Positions 18,236-28,000 of a DNA stretch of 64,000 nucleotides are shown here, in pieces. Below the pieces are notes generated by a model, which searched no databases, was not told where the DNA came from, and saw only the letters and a program-made list of their open reading frames with translations. Numbering within the stretch: position 1 is the first letter of the stretch; every line of letters starts with the position of its first letter. Both the position numbers and the translations under genes were made by a program. Source of the stretch: Streptomyces lomondensis. Its GTDB lineage: Bacteria > Actinomycetota > Actinomycetes > Streptomycetales > Streptomycetaceae. Location of the stretch: the NCBI RefSeq assembly GCF_014651035.1, contig NZ_BMWC01000005.1:530420-594419 (forward strand), written 5' to 3'.

Positions 18236-21200
18236 CTAGATGTCGCCGGTGAGGTCGGCCAGGATGTCGTCGACCACGGCCCGGTCGAGCGAGGGGGCGT
18301 GGATCGGTTCCCGGGCGGTGACCGTCGTCGCGGCGCGTACCTCGTCGAAGGACGTGCGGATCGCCTCGGTGAGGGCGGGGCCGGTCCCGTTTTGCTGCCA
18401 GCTCCCCGGGCAGCGCACCTCGACGACCACCTCGCCTCCGGTGCGGTGCGCGGTGACGTCGAGGACGCACGGTGACCGGTGCGTCGCGTCGGTCGTGATC
18501 TCCCTCGGCAGATGGGTGATGCCGATCTCGCCGCCACCGTCCTGGTCGCCCAGGTAGTTGAAGCTGATCTGCGGGCGCACGCCGTCGAGCCGGTCGCGCA
18601 GGGATCCCAGAGCCGGGTCGAAACGCAGGAGGGCGCCGTGGCCGAGGCCCTTGCCGGGCAGCCGCGCGAAGGAGCGCCGCACGGACGCGACGGTGTCCGC
18701 AGCGCCGTCCTCGACCCGGACCAGGTGCGGGAAGGTGCTGGTGAACCAGCCCACCGTCCGGCTCAGGTCGTGGTCGTCCGCGAGGGGTTCGCGGCCGTGT
18801 CCCTCCATGGTGAACAGGACGCGGTCCCGGCCGGTCACCGAGGCGACCGCGCGGGCCAGCACGGCGACGAGGACCTCGGCGGGCCGTGCTCCGTGGGTGC
18901 GGAGCACGGCGTCGAGGAGGGAGAGGCCGCTGTCGTCCGTGTCCGGCAGCCGGAGGTACTCCGCGACGCTCTCGCCACGTGCGAGGTCCTCCTCCTCGAA
19001 CAGCCGGCCGGTGTCCTCCGCTTCCCGCGCCAGCTCCGTCCAGTAGGCCAGCTCCGGCCGGAAGCCGCCCTCCCGGGCGAAGCGCTCCAGCTCCGCCGTC
19101 CACGCCGGGAAGGACAGCGTCTTCGGCGGGAGTTCGGCGTCCGGGTCGGCCAGGCAGGTGAGCAGGTCCTCGACCAGGATCCCCCAGGAGACCACGTCCA
19201 CGGCCAGGTGGTGTGCGGCGAGGGCAACTCCTCGACCGCCCTGCCCCAGGCCGGTGGTGAGGGCGATCACCGGCCCGCCCCGGACGTCGACCCGGTCCTG
19301 GAGCGCCTCGAGGTAGGCGGGCAGCTCCGCCTCCGACAGGCCCTCCGGTGCCGCCTCCACGTGGAGCGGCGGCTCGGTGCCGGGAGCCCGCAGACTTAGC
19401 CCGCCGTGGTCGTCGGTCTCGAGGCGGAGCATGTCGTGGTACGCGACCAGCCGCTGCGCGGCGCGCTCCAGCCGGCCGAGCGGGACCGGTTCGCCCAGCG
19501 TGAGCAGCAAACTCTGGTTGTACCGCCGGGCGCGGTTGGCGGGATCGGCGAGGAAGGCGTGCTGGACGGGACCGGGCGTCACCGGTCCGGTCACCGGCCC
19601 CTGTTCATGGCCGGGCGCGTCGGCGCGGGCCGGGGTGGCGTCCGCGGCCCGCTCCGCCAGCACGCGGACCGTCTGATGCTGCAGGAGGTCCATGGTCCGC
19701 ACGGTGATGCCGTGCTTTTTGAGTCCGGCCACGATCTGGATGGCCTTGATGGAGTCACCGCCGAGGGCGAAGAAGTTCGCGTCGATGTCCTCCACCGCGA
19801 CGCCGAGCACGTGTTCCCACGCCGCCGCGATCCGGGTCTGGAGCACGCCGGCCGGGCGGGCCGCCGAGTCGCGGGAGGAGAAGGCCGGTGCGGGCAGGGC
19901 GGCGACGTCGATCTTGCCGTTGCGGGTCAGCGGCACCGTGTCCGTCTCGATGACGAACGCCGGGACCATGTAGTCGGGCAGCCGACGGCGCATCGCCGCG
20001 CGCAGCCGGGCGGCGTCGGCCTCGACGCCGTCGGCGTAACGCACCCACAGGCACAGGCTGCCACCGCCCGCACCGGTCTGCCGGACGGCTGCGTGGGCCC
20101 AGCGGACGTACGGCTCCGCCATCGCTGCGGTGGCGATCTCCTCCGGCTCGACGCGGTGGCCGCGCAGTTTGACCTGCTGGTCGACCCGTCCGTGGTAGTA
20201 GAGCAGGCCGTTGCTCTTGAACGCGGCCAGGTCGCCGGTGCGGTAGAGCCGTTCGCCGGGGAAGGCCGGTGAGGTGACGAAACGCCGGGCGGTCAGCTCG
20301 TCGCGGTTCAGGTAACCGTCGGCCAGGCCGGCGCCGCCGATGTACAGCTCGCCGACGGTGCCGATCGGCACGGGCCGCATCCGGTCGTCGAGCACCCGCA
20401 ACGAGGTGTCGGTGACGGGCCGGCCGATCGGGACGGCGTCGTTGTCGTCCAGGTCGTCGAAGACGTGCACGGCGGCGAAGACGGTGGTCTCCGTCGGTCC
20501 GTACCCGTTGGCGATGCGGCCGGGGCCCAACAGGTCGAACGCCCTGCGGATGTGCGCGGGGGACGCCGCCTCGCCGCCGCAGATGATCCGCCGCACCCCG
20601 GTGAGCGTCTGCGGGGCGAAGTCGACGAGCGTGTTGAACATCGACATGGTGATGAAGAACCGCGTCACCCCGTGGCGCTGGATCGTGGCGCCGAGCCGCT
20701 CCACGTCCAGGACGGTCTCCCGGTCCGTGATCACCAGTGAGGCGCCGTTGACCAGCGCCGCGTACATGTCGTAGACGGATCCGTCGAACGAGTAGTCCGA
20801 CATCAGCAGGAAGGTGTCGTCGGGGCCGGCGTCGGCGAAGGACGCCTCGTGGGCCACCCGGAGCACGCCCCGCTGCCGGACGAGGGCGCCCTTCGGGGCC
20901 CCCGTAGTGCCGGACGTGTACATGATGTAGATGGGGTCGTCGGCGCTTCCCGGCAGGCCCGGAGCGGTGGTCTCCTCGGTCGTGTCCGCGCAGGCCTGGA
21001 GTTCCAGGACCCGCAGCCGGCCGGAGGCGAGCCGCTGCGCGTCGGGCATGCGTGCGGCGGTGGTGAGCAGGAGGTCGGCTCCGGAGTCGTCCGCGATCAG
21101 CCGGAGGCGGTCGGTGGGGAACGAGGTGTTGAGCGGGACGTAGGGACAGCGCGCTTTGAGGACGCCGAGGATCGCGGCGACCATGTCGAACGACCGGTCC

Positions 21201-24200
21201 ATCAGCAGCGCGACGGGGGTCCCGGCCGTGACGCCCTGCCGGATCAGGCCGTGGGCGATGCGGTTGGCGCGCGTGTCGAGGTCTCCGTAGGTCAGGCGCG
21301 CGTCGTCCGTGACCAGTGCCGTCCGGTCCGGGTCGAGCGCCACCTGCCGCTCGAAGAGCCGGACGACGTCCTCCCGTCGAGCCGGCCCGGCCGGGCCCGT
21401 GGCCAGGCGCCGCGTCAGCTCGGCCTCCCGCGCCGGGATGATCCCGAGGTCGCCGACCGGGTCGCCGTCCTCGGCGGCGAGCAGGGAGCGGAGCAGTTCC
21501 TCGTACCGCTCGGCCCAGAGCCCGATCGTCTTGCCCGAGAACAGCGGGGTGGAGTACTCCCAGGTCAGCAGCAGTCCCTCGCCCGTCTCGCGGGTGCTCA
21601 GGGTGAGGTCGTACTTGGCGCCGCCGGTGTCGTACGGAACGATCCTCTCGCGTCCCATGCCCATGTCCACGTTCTGGTGGACGAAGCAGACGTCGAACAG
21701 CGGCCGCCGGCCGGGCTCGCGCGGCGGGGCGACGTCCTCGATGAGGAATTCCAGCGGATAGTCCTGGTGCCCGAACGCGTCGAGGACGGTCGACCTCAGT
21801 GCCTGGAAGAACGCGGCGACGCCCGTCCCGGGTTCCGCGGCGACGCGCAGCGGCAGGGTGTTGACGAACATGCCGACGAGGTCCTGGTGGGCCAGGTCCG
21901 ACCGGCCCATGACAGGGGCGCCGATCACCACGTCACGCTGTCCGCTCAGCCGGGACAGCAACTGCTGGAAGAGCCCCAGGAACAGCATGTACGGCGTGAT
22001 GTCGTGGTCCCTGGCCCAGCGTTTCGCGGCGTCGAGCAGCGGCCCGTCCAGGGTGGTGAACAGCCGTGCTCCCCGCCAGGACAGGGCGTCGGTCCGGCGC
22101 CGGTCCGTGGGCAGCCGGAGTACGGGTACCTCGTCCGAGAAGGTGGCGGCCCAGTGGTCCCGCTGCCGCCGCAGCGCGTCGCGGTCCTGCCGGCGCAGCA
22201 GTTCGCGGTGGGCGTCGCGGTAGCTCCGCGGCAGCGCCGGCAGCTCCACGCCCTCGGCGAGGGCGGCGAGTTCGCGGAACAGCACGCCCATGGACGCGCC
22301 GTCGGTGATGATGTGGTGCATATCGATCGCCAGGCAGGTCGCCCCGTCGTCGAACTCGAAGCACGCGGCGCGGAACAGCGGCGCGGCGTCGAGGCGGAAG
22401 GGGCGGACGAAGTCCCTCATCTCCCGGCGCGCACGGCTCTCGCGGGTCTCCCCGAGGGCGAGGGCGCCCAGTCGGCGGCGCTCCACCGACACGGGCACCT
22501 GGGCGTGGACACGCTGGACGGGCTCCCCGTCCACCAGGTGGAAGGTCGAACGGAGGCTGTCGTGCCGCGCGGCGAGCGCCCGCAACCCCTGCTCCAGACC
22601 GACGACGTCGAGCGGTTCCTGGCGGATGGTCAGGCCGCCCTCGTTGTAGGCGACGGAGTCCTCGTCGCGCCGGCTCGCGAAGAACACGCTCCGTTGGGCG
22701 GCGGTCAGGGGCAGCTCGTACTCCTCGCACGGCGTCTCGCCGCCCGGGGGAGCCGCCGGCCCCCGGTCCGCTTCGCCGAGGACGGAGAGCACGTGCGCGT
22801 CGGTGAGTCCGTGGTCCCGGACGACCGTGTCGGCGAAGTCGTCGAAGACCCGGTCCGCGAGCAGGGTGGCCGCGGGGATGTCCAGGCCGAACTCGGCGTT
22901 GAGGATCTGGGTGATCTTCAGCGAGGAGACGGAGTCCCCGCCCAGGAGGAAGAAGTCGTCCGTGCCGCGGATCACGGGGTAGCCGAGGACCTCGGACCAG
23001 ATCCACGCGATCGCCTCCCGGGCCGGTCCGGCGTCCTCGTTCCCGTGCAGGCGGCGCGGGCCGGACAGGATGGTCCGCCCGGTGCCGGCGCCGTCCATGC
23101 TCTCGGCGCCCCGTGCCGCGGGACGCGCGTCCTCGTCCCACAGGCGTACGTGGTCGAAGAGCTGGGCCGGCAGGGGTACCCGACGGGCGTCGCTGCCGCG
23201 TTGCAGGCCGGCGAACGGCCGCGGCCGGGCGTCGAACCAGCCGGTGACCGCGTCCGCCAGGGGACGGAATCGTTCGGGCAGCGCGGCCGGGGACACGGCG
23301 GCCGGGTCCCCGGCACGCAGCACTACGGGCCCGTCCGCCGCGAGCTGCGCCCCGGCCCCGGCGCCCTCCTCCCGGGGCCGCAGCAGCCGCTGCAGGCCCG
23401 CGCGCAGCCCGGCTCTGCTGTCGCACAGGACGGCGGCCCGCACCGGCTGGTGTTCGCGGCCGGTCTGCAAGGTGAAGCAGACGTCGTCGACGCGGTGGTC
23501 CGGGTGCCGGTCGAGGTGGGCCAGGTGGCGTGCCACGGTTTCGGCGAGCAGGTCCTCGTTCCGCGCCGAGACCGGGCACAGGAACACGCCCTCGGGTTCC
23601 GGACGGACCGGCGGCGCGGGCGCCTCCTCCAGCACGACATGGCAGTTCGTCCCGCTCAGGCTGAAGCTGCTCACTCCGGCCCGGCGCGGGATGCCCGTGT
23701 CCTCCCACGCGCTGGTGCGGTCCTGTACGTGGATCGGCGACTCGGGGAGGTTCAGCAGGGCGTTGGGCACGTCGAAGTGGAGCGAACCCGGGATGACCTT
23801 CCGGTCGAGGGCGAGCAGAACCTTGATCAACGATGCCAGGCCGGCCGCGCCGACCGTGTGCCCGATGTTGGTCTTGACCGATCCCACCCCGCAGAACTGC
23901 CGCTTGGCGGTGAACTCGGCGAACGCGCCGGTGAGCCCCTTGATCTCGATGGGGTCGCCGAGGGTCGTCCCGGTGCCGTGCGCCTCGATGTACGACAGCG
24001 TCTCCGGCGGGATGCCGGCCCGCTTCCAGGCGCTGACCAGAAGTTCCTTCTGCGCCCGCGCGTTCGGGGCGGTGAGGCCGTTGCTCCGTCCGTCGTTGTT
24101 GACGGCACCGCCGAGGACGACGCCGTAGACGTGGTCCCGGTCCGCGAGGGCGCGGGACAGGGGCTTGAGGTACACCCCGGCCACGCCCTCGCTCCACACC

Positions 24201-25000
24201 GTGCCGTTGGCGGCGCCGTCGAAGGCCCGGACCCGGCAGTCCTCGGACTCGGTGCCGTCCCCGATGCTCGTGGGGGCGAGCAGCAGGTTGATCGCCGCCA
24301 CGAAGGCCGTGTCGCAGTCGCCCTGCCGCAGGGCCTTCACGGCCGTGTCCAGCGCGACCAGGCCCGACGAGCAGCCGGTGTCGACGACGGCGGCGGGTCC
24401 CCGCAGGTTCAGGTGGTACGACAGGCGGCTGGCGAGGATGCCGGACCAGGACCCGGTGAAGGCCGAGAAGTCGACCTTCGAGAGGAACTGCAGGTACGAC
24501 GTGCTCATGCGGTGCGTGTGGTCATTGCCGACGAACACCCCGGCGTTCGCCCCGTACAGCTCGCTCTTGGCGTATCCGGCGTCCTCCGCCGTCTCGACCA
24601 GCACCTCCATCAGGTTGCGGTGGTAGGGGTCGATCTGCGTGGCGACCTGGGGCGGGATGCCGAAGTACTCCGGGTCGAACAGGTCGATCCGGTCCAGGTA
24701 GCCGCCCTTGCGGAGCCGGGACGTCGTGTCGACCCGGCGCAGGTCCTCCTCGCGGCCCCGGGGGAAGTCGCCGATGTGCTCCTTGCCGTCGAGCAGGTTG
24801 GCCCAGAACCGCTCCTTGTCCGGGGCTCCGGGGAACCGGCAGGCCATGCCCACGACGGCGACGGGCTCGTCCGCGGTGCGCCGCGGGTCGCCGATCGCCC
24901 TGATGAACTCCTTCGCCCGACCGACGTCGAGGCGCTCCTCCTTGACCTGTGTCAGCAGGTACTTCAGCAGTTCCTTGGTGGTGTCCGCCGTGGTCGGCAT
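18236..25000 (-). CDS. Hybrid synthase: AT-less KS-ACP followed by C-A-T-E
   Basis: 2254 residues. A short N-terminal docking helix (1-40) precedes KS about 45-470 with Cys210 (VVDTGCSSGL), EAHGTGTTLGDP and KTNIGHTVGAAG. The KS is followed by a linker containing no AT, KR or DH and then a carrier domain about 660-730 (DDFFLLGGDSVSSLK), so the beta-keto group of this extension should stay unreduced. C about 760-1190 (MHHIITDG); A about 1215-1640 (YTSGTTGAPKGA; FDGSVYDMY; NGYGPTETTVF); T about 1680-1745 (NFFALGGDSIKAI); E about 1770-2230 (AAHHLAVDVVSW, RTVGWFTSTFP, SFNYLG). The A-domain code by hand alignment is D-G-Y-F-I-G-G-V-F-K, which I cannot match to a known amino acid. The module needs an acyltransferase in trans and installs a D residue. 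Confidence 0.9.
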   Translation of the reverse strand: MPTTADTTKELLKYLLTQVKEERLDVGRAKEFIRAIGDPRRTADEPVAVVGMACRFPGAPDKERFWANLLDGKEHIGDFPRGREEDLRRVDTTSRLRKGGYLDRIDLFDPEYFGIPPQVATQIDPYHRNLMEVLVETAEDAGYAKSELYGANAGVFVGNDHTHRMSTSYLQFLSKVDFSAFTGSWSGILASRLSYHLNLRGPAAVVDTGCSSGLVALDTAVKALRQGDCDTAFVAAINLLLAPTSIGDGTESEDCRVRAFDGAANGTVWSEGVAGVYLKPLSRALADRDHVYGVVLGGAVNNDGRSNGLTAPNARAQKELLVSAWKRAGIPPETLSYIEAHGTGTTLGDPIEIKGLTGAFAEFTAKRQFCGVGSVKTNIGHTVGAAGLASLIKVLLALDRKVIPGSLHFDVPNALLNLPESPIHVQDRTSAWEDTGIPRRAGVSSFSLSGTNCHVVLEEAPAPPVRPEPEGVFLCPVSARNEDLLAETVARHLAHLDRHPDHRVDDVCFTLQTGREHQPVRAAVLCDSRAGLRAGLQRLLRPREEGAGAGAQLAADGPVVLRAGDPAAVSPAALPERFRPLADAVTGWFDARPRPFAGLQRGSDARRVPLPAQLFDHVRLWDEDARPAARGAESMDGAGTGRTILSGPRRLHGNEDAGPAREAIAWIWSEVLGYPVIRGTDDFFLLGGDSVSSLKITQILNAEFGLDIPAATLLADRVFDDFADTVVRDHGLTDAHVLSVLGEADRGPAAPPGGETPCEEYELPLTAAQRSVFFASRRDEDSVAYNEGGLTIRQEPLDVVGLEQGLRALAARHDSLRSTFHLVDGEPVQRVHAQVPVSVERRRLGALALGETRESRARREMRDFVRPFRLDAAPLFRAACFEFDDGATCLAIDMHHIITDGASMGVLFRELAALAEGVELPALPRSYRDAHRELLRRQDRDALRRQRDHWAATFSDEVPVLRLPTDRRRTDALSWRGARLFTTLDGPLLDAAKRWARDHDITPYMLFLGLFQQLLSRLSGQRDVVIGAPVMGRSDLAHQDLVGMFVNTLPLRVAAEPGTGVAAFFQALRSTVLDAFGHQDYPLEFLIEDVAPPREPGRRPLFDVCFVHQNVDMGMGRERIVPYDTGGAKYDLTLSTRETGEGLLLTWEYSTPLFSGKTIGLWAERYEELLRSLLAAEDGDPVGDLGIIPAREAELTRRLATGPAGPARREDVVRLFERQVALDPDRTALVTDDARLTYGDLDTRANRIAHGLIRQGVTAGTPVALLMDRSFDMVAAILGVLKARCPYVPLNTSFPTDRLRLIADDSGADLLLTTAARMPDAQRLASGRLRVLELQACADTTEETTAPGLPGSADDPIYIMYTSGTTGAPKGALVRQRGVLRVAHEASFADAGPDDTFLLMSDYSFDGSVYDMYAALVNGASLVITDRETVLDVERLGATIQRHGVTRFFITMSMFNTLVDFAPQTLTGVRRIICGGEAASPAHIRRAFDLLGPGRIANGYGPTETTVFAAVHVFDDLDDNDAVPIGRPVTDTSLRVLDDRMRPVPIGTVGELYIGGAGLADGYLNRDELTARRFVTSPAFPGERLYRTGDLAAFKSNGLLYYHGRVDQQVKLRGHRVEPEEIATAAMAEPYVRWAHAAVRQTGAGGGSLCLWVRYADGVEADAARLRAAMRRRLPDYMVPAFVIETDTVPLTRNGKIDVAALPAPAFSSRDSAARPAGVLQTRIAAAWEHVLGVAVEDIDANFFALGGDSIKAIQIVAGLKKHGITVRTMDLLQHQTVRVLAERAADATPARADAPGHEQGPVTGPVTPGPVQHAFLADPANRARRYNQSLLLTLGEPVPLGRLERAAQRLVAYHDMLRLETDDHGGLSLRAPGTEPPLHVEAAPEGLSEAELPAYLEALQDRVDVRGGPVIALTTGLGQGGRGVALAAHHLAVDVVSWGILVEDLLTCLADPDAELPPKTLSFPAWTAELERFAREGGFRPELAYWTELAREAEDTGRLFEEEDLARGESVAEYLRLPDTDDSGLSLLDAVLRTHGARPAEVLVAVLARAVASVTGRDRVLFTMEGHGREPLADDHDLSRTVGWFTSTFPHLVRVEDGAADTVASVRRSFARLPGKGLGHGALLRFDPALGSLRDRLDGVRPQISFNYLGDQDGGGEIGITHLPREITTDATHRSPCVLDVTAHRTGGEVVVEVRCPGSWQQNGTGPALTEAIRTSFDEVRAATTVTAREPIHAPSLDRAVVDDILADLTGDI

Positions 25001-25002
25001 CG

Positions 25003-28000
25003 TCAGTTCCCCCCGCTGTCCTCGGCGTCGGCGAAGAGCCCGGCCAGCTCCGCGTCACCGATCTCGTCCAGGACCTCTCTCAGTGCGTCCGTCCCGAGGG
25101 CCGCCGGCTCCCCGGGGGCGGCGGCACCGGCGCCGGTCCCGGAGGGCGCCATTGCGTCGATGTGGGCGGCGAGGTCGGCGACCGTGGCGTAGGAGAACAG
25201 GTCGGCGATGTCGACCGTCCCCGGGAACGCCTCGTCGACCAGCGACAGCAGCTGGGCGGTCATCAGCGAGTTGCCGCCCAGGTCCTGGAAGCTGGTGTGG
25301 GCGTCGACCTCGGCCAGACCGAGGACCGTGCCGTAGACCGCGCCCACCCGCAGCTCGGTCGGCGTCGGGTCGGACTGGCCCGTGAGACGGACGTCCGCGG
25401 TGCCGCCGGAGCCGGGCCGCGCCGCCGTGGCGGCGTTCTCCAGGCCGGCCTCCACCTCGGGCGCCAGCCGGAAGGGCAGCTCCCCCAGGTGGTCCTTCAT
25501 CACCGGGGCGTTGACCTCGGAGGGGACGGCGCAGCCGGCCGGGTGGTCCAGGGCGTGGGCGAGCCACGCCAACCCGTCCTCGACACCGACGGCCACGAAG
25601 GGCGCGTCGTGGGTGCCCAGGCCGTAGGCGACGGCCATGCCGACCTCGGACCACGACGGCCAGTTGACGGACACGGCGTGGATCCCCTCGGCGCGGGCCC
25701 GCGCCGCGAGGGAGTCCAGGAAGGCGTTGGCGGCGCAGTAGTCGCCCTGGCCCTGTCCGCCGGTGAGCGCCGTGACCGACGAGAAGAACACCAGGAACGC
25801 TCCGGGATGGTTCCTGGTCAGCTCCAAGAGGGCGACGCCGCCGTCCACCTTCGGGGCGAGCACGGCGTCGAAGACGGCGCGTTCCTTGGTGGCGAGGAAG
25901 CCGTCGCCGGCGACGCCCGCGGCGTGGACGACCCCGTCGAGGGTGACGCCCTCGGCGCGCAGCCGCTCGTCCAGCTCGCGCACCTGGTCGGCCCGGGAGA
26001 CGTCGCACACCACGTACTCGGCGACGCCGAGGTCGCGCACCCGGCGCGCGGTGGTCTCCTCCAGGGGGCGCCGACCGAGGAGGAGGATCCGGGCGGCGCC
26101 CTGCCGCGCCATCTCCCCGGCCACGGCGAGACCGAGGCCGCCGGTACCCCCGCTGATCAGGAAGGTCCCGTTCCGGTACCGGGTGTCGCCGGGTGTCTCG
26201 GCGGTCTCGGCGCGGCGCAGCTCCCGCACGTGGCTGCGCGATCCGCGCAGCGCGCGGGGCAGGGTGCCCGAGCCGCCCAGGGTCTCGCGCACCGCGAGGG
26301 CGAGGGCCGTGTCCGAACCGGCGTCGACGATGTCCACCGGAAGGTGCTCCTGCCCGATGACCAGGGCGAGTCCGGCGGTAGCGGCGGCGTAGGGGTCGAC
26401 GCCGGGGGTGCCGGCGCCGACCTGCCAGATGTCCTTGCCGAGGACCTTCAGGCCGAGCTTCGGCTTGACGCGGTGGGTGAGCAGGCCGCGGTACAGGGCG
26501 AAGAGGGCGTCGACGCCGTGGGCGCGCCGTTCCTCGTGGGACCGGTCGGGGTCCGCCGTGTAGTCGGTGGCGAACAGCACGCCCTCGATGCCCTCCGCCC
26601 GCAGGCGCTCGCACAGGAGCCGTATGCCGTCGTCGTCCGGGGCGAAGGCGTCCCGGGCGGGGTCGGTGGTCCCGGCCAGGTAGCACGGGACGGCACGGTG
26701 GCCGCCCGCCGCCACCTCGGCGACCAGGTCCCGTCCGGCCCCGGTGTCCGAGGCGATCACCGCCCACACCGCGGCGCCGCCGGCGGTCTTCTCCACGTCC
26801 GGGGCGGGCACCCAGACGACCTCCAGGTGGCGCCGGGGGCCGTCCAGGCTGAAGCGCTCCCAGTCGACCTTCTTGACGGTGTAGTCGGTGATCCGGGCGA
26901 AGATTCGTCCGTCCCGGTCGGCGAGGTCCACGTCGTAGGTGATGGTTTCGCCGTCGCGGCTGTCGTCGCGCACCGTGCGGATCAGCGAGTGGAACGTCGC
27001 GGGCATGGGCCGGTACAGGACGAACCGCTTGTACATGTACGGCAGGAACGTGTGCCCGCTGTTCTGCGAGATGACGTTCACCGCGTTGTCCAGCTTGGCC
27101 GGATGCAGCCCGTAGAGCGAGGTCTCGTCGTCCGTGCCCTCCGGCAGGCCGAGGAGCGCCAGCGCCGACCCGTCGGGCTCGCTCCGCCACAGCCCACGCA
27201 CCGAGTCCCAGCGCGGGCCGAACTGGAAGACACCGGTGTCGGTCTCGGTCGGGTACGGGTCGAGGACCTCGGTGGCGGACCGCCTGGCCGCCTCCGTGTC
27301 GAGCGGCGTCGGCGGCTCCTGACCGTCGAAGGGCCCGACGCGCCCCTCGACGTGGGTGATCCACTCCTCGCCCCGCCGGCTGGTGACCCGGAAGGCCCAG
27401 CCGTTCCCGGACCGGTCGAGCACCGTGCGCACCATGGCGTCCGCGCCGTCCTCCACGGCGAGCGGGGTGAGGAAGAAGACGTTGTCGAGGCAGGCCCCGC
27501 CGGAGCCCGCGACGGCGGCGAAGGCGGCGCGGGCCATTTCCAGGTAGGTGGTTCCGGGGACCACCGCCCGGTGGTCGATCCGGTGGTCGGAGAGCACCCA
27601 GTGCGTCGCGACGGACAGCGTGTTCTCGAAGACGACGGAGTCCTCGGTGCGGCTGATCTCGGTGCCGAGCAGCGGGTGCTGCGAGGCCCTGCCGAAGTCC
27701 CGCACCCGCGACGTCATCGGCTCGGCCCAGTGCCGGGTCCGCTCGAACGGGTACGTCGGCAGCGGTACCCGCCGCCGGGCCTCGTCGGCGTGGTACTGCG
27801 CGAAGTCCACGGCGGCGCCCCGGACGTAGGCGGCGGCGATCGCGGTGAGGGCTGCCGGGTCGCCGTGCGCGCGGTATCCGGCGAGCTCGGCGTTGACCTC
27901 GTCCGACAGCCGCCGGACCGCCCCCGCGGTGAGGTCGCCGGGGGCCGGGTTGCTCTTCTTGTCGCTGACGACCGCGTGCACCCCGTGGAAGATCCCGCGC

